Assembly: GCA_003208695.1 (NCBI GenBank)
Contig: QCVY01000012.1
Location: 1 to 17,631, forward strand
DNA length: 17,631 nucleotides
Direction of reading: 5' to 3'
Source: Prochlorococcus sp. AG-686-P16
Lineage (GTDB): Bacteria; Cyanobacteriota; Cyanobacteriia; PCC-6307; Cyanobiaceae
The translations under genes were made by a program, and so were the position numbers. The notes under the pieces were generated by a model. That model had not been told where the DNA came from. It was given only the letters and a program-made list of their open reading frames with translations, and made no database searches. Below, one piece after another: positions 5,617-12,141 of this stretch. How positions within the stretch are numbered: the first letter of the stretch is position 1; each line of letters starts with the position of its first letter.

Positions 5617-5847
5617 ATGGAGGACTGGCAGGAATGGGAATACTTCGACTATCACGGAGAGCTGAAAAGCAAACGCACAAAGATTTGCATTACTTGCACT
5701 CACTTTCGCTACAGCACGACAGATCAATGTGTAACTATCTTGACTTGTCCCTTTCACCAGAAGCTTATTCCTCAAGGAGAACACTTAATTAAGGGATGCA
5801 GTTACTGGAGGAAAGACATTAAGATTTTCGCTCCAGAAGCGGCTTAA
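5617..5847 (+). CDS. Small cysteine-rich protein, candidate SOS-response gene
   Basis: This 76-residue protein has an acidic, aromatic N-terminus (MEDWQEWEYFDYHGE), then Cys24-x2-Cys27 followed by Cys38, Cys44 and Cys61, with histidines at 29 and 47. The CxxC pair and the later cysteines suggest a small zinc- or iron-sulfur-binding fold. No family is recognised. The start at 5617 is the first ATG after a consensus LexA box and a good promoter, with a leader of only about 20 bases and no Shine-Dalgarno sequence. An overlapping frame (5568-5792) lacks these supports and is ignored. A role in the DNA-damage response follows from the LexA box and is inferred, not shown. Confidence 0.7.
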   Translation: MEDWQEWEYFDYHGELKSKRTKICITCTHFRYSTTDQCVTILTCPFHQKLIPQGEHLIKGCSYWRKDIKIFAPEAA

Positions 5848-6176
5848 GATTTACTAACTTTCCTCTAGTAAAAGTGTGCAGGCATCTCATGCCAAAGGAT
5901 CTACTGATTAAGTTTGGGTAATTATAAAAATAAGTTTGGGTAGCTCCTATCCCAACCCAAGAAGAACATAGTCATAGAAACACTTTCTCAGTAAAGATAA
6001 ATTAATGAGAATTAAATAAAAAAGTTTATGAATAGCGATCTGTTGCCTACAAGATTAAACGGTAAGATTTAAATAATTAGGGATTGGATGCGGGTTTAAA
6101 AAACTGGACAGCAGATCCCTTCAGAAATTAAGAGTTACCCAAACTTTACCCAAACCATCAATATTTACCAGAACCT
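5848..6176. other. Non-coding spacer with TTTGGGTA repeats in both orientations
   Basis: No gene is seen in these 329 bases. A hairpin GGCAT-CTC-ATGCC lies at 5881-5893, shortly after the cysteine-rich gene and without a T-run. TAAGTTTGGGTA occurs twice in direct repeat (5909-5920, 5931-5942). Its complement occurs twice near the other end: TTACCCAAACTT at 6135-6146 and TTTACCCAAAC at 6145-6155. AGGGAT (6079-6084) pairs with ATCCCT (6115-6120). The spacer lies between the accessory genes and the conserved genes. Confidence 0.6.
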
Positions 6177-6644
6177 ATGACAGTCAAAGAACCTAACTAC
6201 TGGCTAATGAAAAGTGAGCCAGAGGCTTACAGTATTGATACTCTTAAAAAAGATAGGGTTACTTTATGGGACGGTATCCGGAATTATCAGGCGCGCAATT
6301 TCATGAGAAGAATGGCTCTTGGAGATAAAGTATTTTTTTACCATTCAAATTGCAAACCTCCTGGAATCGTTGGATTTATGGAGGTTATCGATCTAAATAT
6401 TGTTGATCCAACTCAATTCCAAAAAGAATCAAAATATTATGACCCTAAATCAATTCCAGAGAAACCAAGATGGGATTGCGTGAAAGTTAAATATCTTTTT
6501 AAAGCAAAAAAATTCTTTAGTTTACCTGAATTAAAAATTTTATTTAATGAGGAAGAACTTTTACTAGTAAAGAAAGGTAATAGATTATCTATAATTCCAG
6601 TAAAATTAGAAACGGCTAAATTAATTTTAGAAAAAATAAAATAA
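6177..6644 (+). CDS. EVE-domain protein (THYN1-like)
   Basis: This 155-residue single-domain EVE protein belongs to the PUA-like fold. The family is known or predicted to recognise modified bases, in DNA or RNA, through an aromatic cage. Diagnostic blocks are YWLMKSEPEAY at residues 8-18, LWDGIRNYQARNFMRRM at about 30-46, GDKVFFYHSN at about 49-58, and GIVGFMEVI at about 63-71. PRWDCVKVKY follows at about 97-106. The length fits the full family, so it looks complete. There is no signal peptide; it is cytosolic. It converges with the DUF2811 gene, leaving only 13 bases between the stops. It is the first clearly conserved gene to the right of the accessory region. The physiological substrate in cyanobacteria is not known. 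Confidence 0.88.
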   Translation: MTVKEPNYWLMKSEPEAYSIDTLKKDRVTLWDGIRNYQARNFMRRMALGDKVFFYHSNCKPPGIVGFMEVIDLNIVDPTQFQKESKYYDPKSIPEKPRWDCVKVKYLFKAKKFFSLPELKILFNEEELLLVKKGNRLSIIPVKLETAKLILEKIK

Positions 6645-6657
6645 AGTCAATTCTCGA

Positions 6658-6909
6658 TTAGTTATCTAAATCCATAGAAAACATTTTACCTATATATATT
6701 CTGGTTAGCTCCCTATTTTGAAATCCCTTTTGCATCAAAAATCCAGCGATTGCGGCTTGTAAAATTCTATATTGATCCCAATTAGGATGATCCTCAACGA
6801 ATTTACTCATAGCTTGTTGAAGATTTTCATGAAGGTCGCACTTAAAACTAATTATTTCTTCTTTATTGTTGATATATTTCTGATTAACATCACAGTTTAA
6901 TTCTTGCAT
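6658..6909 (-). CDS. DUF2811-family protein
   Basis: This is an 83-residue cytosolic protein. The block LQQAMSKFVEDHPNWDQYRI (about residues 30-49), followed by LQAAIAGFLMQKG, matches the cyanobacterial DUF2811 family as I know it: a small, mostly helical protein with a conserved HPNWDQYR core. The ending RELTRIYIGKMFSMD fits the same family. The function is unknown; the helical pattern could serve dimerisation or nucleic-acid binding, but no experiment is known to me. The gene is single, its stop close to that of the convergent EVE gene. A purine-rich GGGGAGAAAG lies just upstream of the start and could aid ribosome binding. Confidence 0.8.
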   Translation of the reverse strand: MQELNCDVNQKYINNKEEIISFKCDLHENLQQAMSKFVEDHPNWDQYRILQAAIAGFLMQKGFQNRELTRIYIGKMFSMDLDN

Positions 6910-7221
6910 AATTCAAAAAAGGGGAGAAAGATCAATTGACTTAGGAGTAGTTTTCTCTAAAAAAAGTAAATAGTCAACTTTTCATATTTATATATGTCTC
7001 ATTCGTATTAGAGATGAGACCCCTTTGATAGACTTAGTTTCCATAGAAATTTATCTAAACAATATAAATCTTATAAGTAATATAAAAATTTCTTATCTTT
7101 ACGAGTTTTCCACATAAGGTTGACCTACAAATATTTTTTAGAAATTAGCTGTGGAAAAGATGTGAAAAAAGAATTATTGATCGGGGAATTTTTTCTAGTA
7201 ATTTCCAATTTAATTAATTTT
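6910..7221. other. AT-rich spacer with DnaA-type boxes, no gene
   Basis: These 312 bases hold no reading frame of note. They include the upstream region of the DUF2811 gene, an AT-rich tract at about 7030-7100, and two perfect TTTTCCACA-type boxes in inverted orientation with a third near-match. No clear terminator for the DUF1818 gene is seen; only a weak GGAATT/AATTTCC hairpin near 7180-7206. Confidence 0.55.
7106..7169. promoter_or_regulatory. Inverted pair of DnaA-type boxes plus a third near-match
   Basis: TTTTCCACA at 7106-7114 and TGTGGAAAA at 7150-7158 are perfect, inverted copies of the cyanobacterial DnaA box. TGTGAAAAA at 7161-7169 has one mismatch. They flank an AT-rich segment. 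The absence of dnaA or dnaN nearby argues against oriC. A DnaA-titrating or regulatory site is possible, or chance in AT-rich DNA. Confidence 0.4.
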
Positions 7222-7593
7222 TCAATCCATTGATTCCCACATTTTTTTTATTTCATAAAATAAATTTTCAGCTATTGGTATAGGCCAATACATTTCAAAT
7301 GATCGAGTTTGTTCTGAGCTTTCAAATATTAATCTTAAGTTCCATTCATATTTTTTACCTTCCAATTCTGCGTACCAAGGTAATTGTTCTATTTCTAAAT
7401 TAATAAACTCTTCATCCATTAATTCATCCTTTATTTCCAACAATTGATTATTCAGTTTTATAAGTAAATTATATAGCAATTCGAATTCATGTTTTTGTAA
7501 CTCAATAGCCCAATGATTTACACCAATCAAAAAACAAAATTTACCTTTTTTTGTATCTTTACTTAATCTCCAATTATTTTCTTCAACTGTCAA
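7222..7593 (-). CDS. DUF1818-family protein
   Basis: This 123-residue protein belongs to the cyanobacterial DUF1818 family. NNWRLSKDTKKGKFCFLIG at the N-terminus is followed by VNHWAIELQKHEFELLYNLL. Then come LMDEEFINLEIEQLPWYAEL, a tryptophan-containing strand KYEWNLRLIF, and RSFEMYWPIP at about residues 97-106. All are characteristic positions of the family. It is soluble, acidic and complete. The start lies only two bases after the stop of rpoZ, so the two genes are co-transcribed. This link to RNA polymerase omega hints at a role in transcription or its control, but no function is established. Confidence 0.8.
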   Translation of the reverse strand: MTVEENNWRLSKDTKKGKFCFLIGVNHWAIELQKHEFELLYNLLIKLNNQLLEIKDELMDEEFINLEIEQLPWYAELEGKKYEWNLRLIFESSEQTRSFEMYWPIPIAENLFYEIKKMWESMD

Positions 7594-7595
7594 AA

Positions 7596-7832
7596 CTAAC
7601 CGGGCAGTAAGTCTGGTTGATCTTGTTCGTCACTTAATTCAATAATAGATCGTTGAACTGGTTTAATAGCTGATTCTTCTAATAATCCATCAAAATCATC
7701 AAACCTTCTTTGTTTGGCTCTAAAAGCAATTCTTACAGTAGTTAAATATCTATTAGTAGATTTCCTTATTAAACTTTCGCCTCTTTTTGCAAGATCATTG
7801 TGATCAATATTGGAATTATTTGATACGTTCAT
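7596..7832 (-). CDS. rpoZ: RNA polymerase omega subunit
   Basis: This is a 78-residue cyanobacterial-type omega subunit. The block LAKRGESLIRKSTNRYLTTV (about residues 14-33), followed by RIAFRAKQRRFDDFDGL, is the conserved omega core that clamps the C-terminal part of the beta' subunit and aids polymerase assembly. The later block IKPVQRSIIELSDEQDQPDLL is typical of cyanobacteria. The length is normal. It heads a two-gene operon with the DUF1818 gene and is divergent from the Hsp70-like gene, with 101 bases between the two starts. A TATACA-like -10 element is visible on the minus strand near 7856-7861, though no convincing -35 was found. Confidence 0.88.
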   Translation of the reverse strand: MNVSNNSNIDHNDLAKRGESLIRKSTNRYLTTVRIAFRAKQRRFDDFDGLLEESAIKPVQRSIIELSDEQDQPDLLPG

Positions 7833-7933
7833 AAAAAGATATTTTTAGATTTACTGTATAGTTTACATTAATATTAACACCATTAAAATTATAAATTTTC
7901 AAACGAACTTAAAAAAATAATAAGAAATTTGTT

Positions 7934-9499
7934 ATGGAAAATAATTGTTCAGGAACTCTTGCTCTTGATTTAGGAAATACTAATACGGTATTAGCTTTTC
8001 AAGATGAGAATAATAGTGATTTTATTTTAATAGAAATACCTGGTATTACTTCTTCTCCTGGAGTCGTCCCATCAGTAGTTTGGTTCGAAGGAGAAGACAA
8101 TGTTGCAAGGATAGGATTGTCTGCATTGAAAAAGAAAAATTTATCTTATTCAGAAAAATATTTTCATTCAAATTTTAAAAGATTAATTGGTAATCCTCTT
8201 GAAAGGCAAAAAGAGAAAGTTTTAAGTCCCATCGAAACAGGTGAAAAATTTTTCAAAATTCTTTGGGAAAATATTCCAAAAGAATTAAGCATTAAAAGGC
8301 TTGTTTTAACTGCCCCAATTGACACTTATAAGGGTTATAGAAAGTGGTTAATAAGTCTATGTGAAAGTTTACCTATTAATGAAATAGCACTAGTTGATGA
8401 ACCCACTGCCGCTGGGATAGGCATGAATGTTCCATTGGGTTCAATTATTATGATTATCGATATTGGCGGGAGTACAATCGATATGAGCGTAATCAAAACA
8501 CAAGGTGGTGAAGGTAAATCCGTTCCTATTGCAGAGCTATTGAAGTTTCAAGGAAAGGATGTAAGTGCAATATCAAAGCAAAAATTAAGATGTGCGGAAA
8601 TAATAAGCAAATCGGGTTCAAAATTCGGAGGTAAAGATATAGATCAGTGGATTGTTAATTACTTTTTACCCTCTAATAAAGATGAGAGAAATCTTTCCAT
8701 AGCAGAAAAATTAAAATGTAAGCTTAGCGGCCCAGAAATTGAATCTGAGAGAAGATATCTTATCTCATTATTTACAGCAGAGAATGAAGAAAAAGAATTT
8801 TTTATGAGTAAAGAAATATTTGAAAAGATTTTGATGGAGAATAATCTTTTAAGTCACTTAAATTTTCTACTTAAGGATTTATTAAATGAAGCTAGAGGTA
8901 AATTTTTTAATAAAGATGATTTTAACTCTTTGATTTTGGTTGGAGGAGGAACACAAATTCCATTAATAAAAGAGTGGATCGCAAATGAGATTTCAGGAAT
9001 ACAAATCAAGTCTCCGCCACCGATTGAATCAATAGCAATAGGAGCTCTTGCTATGACTCCTGGAGTAAAGATTAAAGATATCTTAATTAAAGGGATATCT
9101 ATTAGATTATTTAACAAAAGAGAACAAAAACATTTCTGGCATCCAATTTTTTATAAAGGCCAAACATGGCCTACAGAAAAACCATTTGAGTTAATTCTTC
9201 AAGCTAGTAAAGATGGTCAGAAAATTTTCGAGATAATTATTGGAGAGACTAAAACAAAAAGAAATTTTGATGTAATTTTTGAGAATGGATTACCAAAGTT
9301 ATCAGAATTTCAAAATGAAGAAGAAGTTTTTAAATGGAATAAAAAACCTACACAAATAAACTTGAACAATGAGTGTAAAATTGGAGAAGATAGTTTAAAA
9401 CTTTATTTTAGTATTAAAAAAGATTCATCTCTTTATCTCAGATGTCTAGATATTAATGAGAAAGAATTAGGTGAATTTAATTTAGGAAATATCTTTTAA
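7934..9499 (+). CDS. Hsp70-family (DnaK-like) ATPase
   Basis: This 521-residue protein has an actin/Hsp70-type ATPase domain over about residues 1-385. Phosphate-1 motif LALDLGNTNTV is at 9-19, DEPTAAGIG at about 155-163, phosphate-2 motif DIGGST near 176, and adenosine motif LILVGGGTQIPLI at about 332-344. The remaining ~135 residues are beta-rich. They lack the usual length and the EEVD-like or helical-lid end of DnaK (about 635 residues). It is therefore a divergent, shortened Hsp70 and not the main DnaK. It probably couples ATP turnover to binding of a specific partner in the cytosol; the partner is unknown. It is divergent from rpoZ and converges with pyrR, the two stop codons overlapping by four bases. 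Confidence 0.85.
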   Translation: MENNCSGTLALDLGNTNTVLAFQDENNSDFILIEIPGITSSPGVVPSVVWFEGEDNVARIGLSALKKKNLSYSEKYFHSNFKRLIGNPLERQKEKVLSPIETGEKFFKILWENIPKELSIKRLVLTAPIDTYKGYRKWLISLCESLPINEIALVDEPTAAGIGMNVPLGSIIMIIDIGGSTIDMSVIKTQGGEGKSVPIAELLKFQGKDVSAISKQKLRCAEIISKSGSKFGGKDIDQWIVNYFLPSNKDERNLSIAEKLKCKLSGPEIESERRYLISLFTAENEEKEFFMSKEIFEKILMENNLLSHLNFLLKDLLNEARGKFFNKDDFNSLILVGGGTQIPLIKEWIANEISGIQIKSPPPIESIAIGALAMTPGVKIKDILIKGISIRLFNKREQKHFWHPIFYKGQTWPTEKPFELILQASKDGQKIFEIIIGETKTKRNFDVIFENGLPKLSEFQNEEEVFKWNKKPTQINLNNECKIGEDSLKLYFSIKKDSSLYLRCLDINEKELGEFNLGNIF

Positions 9500-10038
9500 A
9501 CTTTATTCAAAAAGATACCCTCTTCACCATCAACTTCTTTAAGACATAAATGAACAGTTTCTTTTTTGCTAGTCGGAACTTTTCTCCCACAAAAATCAGG
9601 CTGAATTGGGAGTTCTCTATGACCTCTATCTATCATTACTAATAACATAATACTTCTCGGTCTTCCCCATAAAAGAAGAGCCTCAATTGCAGCTCGAATT
9701 GTTCTTCCTGTATAAATAACATCATCAATTAATACAATATCTTTTTTTTCTATTGATGTAGGAAAATCAGTTGCCTCTATTAAACGAGTTCCAACTCTAT
9801 TTTGATCATCTCTATACAAAGTCGGATCAATTATTCCTTTATTTACATTCACTCCTGTTTTATCCAATATTTCTTTTCTCAAAACTTCAGCGAGATGAAC
9901 TCCTCTCGTCGGGATGCCAACCAATAAGAGGTTTTCTAAACTTGAGATCTTTTCTATAATTTCAAAAGTTAGTCGAGAGAAAGTTTTTCTTAGCTCATCT
10001 TCAGTTAGTATTATGATTTTTTTATCTGGATTGGACAT
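9496..10038 (-). CDS. pyrR: PyrR, uracil phosphoribosyltransferase / pyr regulator
   Basis: This 180-residue PyrR family protein has the PRPP-binding loop IVLIDDVIYTGRT at residues 101-113. The N-terminal LLLVGIPTRGVHLAE (about 37-51) and the C-terminal MIDRGHRELPIQPDFCGRKVPTSK are both typical. The enzyme converts uracil and PRPP to UMP. In Bacillus it also binds RNA to control pyr genes. Whether this protein regulates by RNA binding in cyanobacteria is not shown here. The length is normal. It is divergent from gpmI, and a small TTAGC-AAAA-GCTAA hairpin lies in the shared upstream region (10080-10093). Its stop overlaps that of the Hsp70-like gene. Confidence 0.92.
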   Translation of the reverse strand: MSNPDKKIIILTEDELRKTFSRLTFEIIEKISSLENLLLVGIPTRGVHLAEVLRKEILDKTGVNVNKGIIDPTLYRDDQNRVGTRLIEATDFPTSIEKKDIVLIDDVIYTGRTIRAAIEALLLWGRPRSIMLLVMIDRGHRELPIQPDFCGRKVPTSKKETVHLCLKEVDGEEGIFLNKV

Positions 10039-10176
10039 AATTCATCTAAAAATTAACTTTATTCAATATCCTTAATAAATTAGCAAAAGCTAACTAAATT
10101 ACATATAAATTGTATGGAACAGCTTTTACGGCTAAATTAAAGATTACTTCTTTAAAACCCTGCTTTTAATTAAGAG

Positions 10177-11799
10177 ATGTCAAAGTTTAGCAGCAAGAAT
10201 ATAAATAAAATAAAAGTTCCTGAGAGTCCAGTAGTTCTCGCAATTCTTGACGGATGGGGACATCGTGAAGAAAATTTAGACAATGCCATAAAAAATGCCA
10301 ATACTCCTGTAATGGATTCTTTATGGCATGCGTATCCTCATACTCTTATTAATGCGAGTGGAGCTGATGTGGGTTTACCAAATGGTCAAATGGGTAATTC
10401 TGAAGTTGGTCATCTCACAATTGGATCAGGGAGAATCATTCAACAAGAACTTGTAAGGATTACAAATGTTGTGAAAAACAACCAATTAACTCAAGTACTT
10501 GAGTTAAAGGAAATAGCTAATTCAATTAAGAAAAAAAAGGGTACCTTACACATAACTGGTCTATGCTCAGATGGAGGGGTTCATAGCCACATTGATCACT
10601 TACTAGGATTAATAAAATGGGCTTCTGAAGAAGGTATAAAAAAAGTAGCTATTCACGTTATTACTGATGGTAGAGATACTCCAGCAAAAAGTGCTTATAA
10701 ATATATAAGTCAAATAGAAGATTGCATAAAAGAATTTAATGTAGGAGAAATAGCATCTATATGTGGCAGATATTGGATAATGGATAGAAATTTAATATGG
10801 GAAAGAACAGAAAAATCTTTTATAAATTTAACTGATCCAAATATTAAGGTGACTGATATTTCCCCTGAAGAATATTTAAATAAAAGTTATAGCGCAAATA
10901 TTACAGATGAATTTTTAGAGCCTATAAGAATATCTAAAAACTTTTTAAAAGATGAAGATAGTTTAATTTGTTTTAACTTCCGTCCAGATAGGGCTAGACA
11001 AATAATAAAGGCTCTTTCGGAAAAAGAATTTGATAAATTTAAAAGAAAAAGTATCCCTGATGTAGATATATTAACTTTCACTCAATATGAAGCAAATTTG
11101 CAAGTTAAGGTAGCATTCCCTCCTGAGTCTCTCAACAACTTTATTGGCCAAATAGTTTCAGAGAATGGACTTAAGCAATACAGGACAGCAGAGACCGAAA
11201 AATATCCGCATGTTACTTATTTTTTTAATGGAGGAGTAGAAGTTCCCTCGCCAGGAGAACAGAGACATTTAATTCCATCACCAAGAGTTGCAACTTATGA
11301 TATGGCTCCTGAAATGTCTGCTGAAGAATTAACTATTAGTTGCTCAAATGCTATAAAAACTGGACAGTATTCTTTTGTAGTTATAAATTTTGCTAATCCT
11401 GATATGGTTGGGCATACAGGTAATATGGCCGCAGCTATAAAGGCCATCGAAACCGTCGATAGATGTATAGGTAAAATAGTAAATGCTACAGGAGAAATGG
11501 GAGGAAGTATTCTTATCACTGCAGACCATGGCAACGCTGAACTAATGAAAGGTCCTGATGGAGAACCCTGGACAGCTCATACAATTAATAAAGTCCCCTT
11601 AATTTTTATTGAAGGTGAGAAAAGAAAAATTCCAAATATGGGTAATGAAATTTTTTTGAGAGAGAATGCTGGATTAGCAGATATTGCTCCAACATTATTG
11701 CAATTATTAAATCTTCCTATTCCAAAAGAGATGACAGGAAAATCACTTATTAAAGAAATCGAATTAAAAGGATTCAATAAAGTCGTCCAACATGTTTAA
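10177..11799 (+). CDS. gpmI: Cofactor-independent phosphoglycerate mutase
   Basis: This 540-residue enzyme interconverts 3- and 2-phosphoglycerate in lower glycolysis. It uses two metal ions (Mn or similar) and no 2,3-bisphosphoglycerate. Visible landmarks are LDGWG with metal ligand Asp25, the phospho-acceptor serine Ser75 in MGNSEVGHLTIGSGR, and HVITDGRDTPAKSA at about residues 160-173. Further on are FNFRPDRARQI and ITADHGNAE near 447-455, with further metal ligands. NFANPDMVGHTGN is also intact. It looks complete. The start codon ATG at 10177 leaves a short basic leader before PVVLAILDGWG. secG follows after 25 bases and may share the transcript. Confidence 0.96.
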   Translation: MSKFSSKNINKIKVPESPVVLAILDGWGHREENLDNAIKNANTPVMDSLWHAYPHTLINASGADVGLPNGQMGNSEVGHLTIGSGRIIQQELVRITNVVKNNQLTQVLELKEIANSIKKKKGTLHITGLCSDGGVHSHIDHLLGLIKWASEEGIKKVAIHVITDGRDTPAKSAYKYISQIEDCIKEFNVGEIASICGRYWIMDRNLIWERTEKSFINLTDPNIKVTDISPEEYLNKSYSANITDEFLEPIRISKNFLKDEDSLICFNFRPDRARQIIKALSEKEFDKFKRKSIPDVDILTFTQYEANLQVKVAFPPESLNNFIGQIVSENGLKQYRTAETEKYPHVTYFFNGGVEVPSPGEQRHLIPSPRVATYDMAPEMSAEELTISCSNAIKTGQYSFVVINFANPDMVGHTGNMAAAIKAIETVDRCIGKIVNATGEMGGSILITADHGNAELMKGPDGEPWTAHTINKVPLIFIEGEKRKIPNMGNEIFLRENAGLADIAPTLLQLLNLPIPKEMTGKSLIKEIELKGFNKVVQHV

Positions 11800-11824
11800 A
11801 TTAAATAAATAACAAATTCAAAAT

Positions 11825-12049
11825 ATGAGTCAAATATTTACTTGGATATGGGTTGGTTCTGGAATACTACTAATACTTTTAGTTTTGCTTCATAGTCCCA
11901 AGGGAGATGGCATGGGTGGAATAGCAGCGAGTGGAAGCTCAATGTTTACTAGCGCCAGCAGCGCTGAAGCATCACTAAATAAAATTACTTGGACTATTTT
12001 GATTATATTTTTATCTCTTGCAATCATTCTTAGTGCAGGTTGGATATAG
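11825..12049 (+). CDS. secG: Protein translocase subunit SecG
   Basis: SecG is the small third subunit of the SecYEG export channel in the plasma and thylakoid membranes. The 74 residues show two hydrophobic helices at about 4-22 and 52-73. They are joined by the typical loop LLHSPKGDGMGGIAASGSSMF with its glycine/serine-rich stretch. The length and pattern match cyanobacterial SecG. It follows gpmI by 25 bases on the same strand, an arrangement often kept in marine picocyanobacteria. The strong palindrome between secG and groEL has its T-run on the minus strand, so the end of the secG transcript is less well defined. Confidence 0.92.
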   Translation: MSQIFTWIWVGSGILLILLVLLHSPKGDGMGGIAASGSSMFTSASSAEASLNKITWTILIIFLSLAIILSAGWI

Positions 12050-12090
12050 AAGAATCAAATTTACCTATATTTAAAAATATCTTTTGAAAC

Positions 12091-12119
12091 AAAAAAAGGG
12101 ATTGTTTAAACAATCCCTT
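12091..12119 (-). terminator. Strong intrinsic terminator after groEL
   Basis: GGGATTGTTTAAACAATCCC (12098-12117) is a perfect palindrome. On the minus strand it is followed by a run of seven T residues (12097 to 12091). It lies just past the groEL stop and ends the groES-groEL message. On the plus strand it may also stop secG transcripts, though no T-run of comparable length is present there. Confidence 0.88.
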
Positions 12120-12141
12120 GAAAACTAAAATTTATTGTTTT

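Noticed and set aside
5568..5792. Overlapping plus-strand frame starting with TTG
   Set aside because: It is a shadow of the 5617-5847 gene; it would start inside the promoter and has no cysteine pattern or recognisable features.
5848..6176. A tRNA gene as an integration target next to the accessory region
   Set aside because: No cloverleaf or T-loop motif (GGTTCRANYCC) could be found in this spacer or elsewhere in the window.
7106..7158. Chromosomal replication origin
   Set aside because: Only two perfect boxes and no dnaA or dnaN nearby; the surrounding genes are not those usually next to a cyanobacterial origin.
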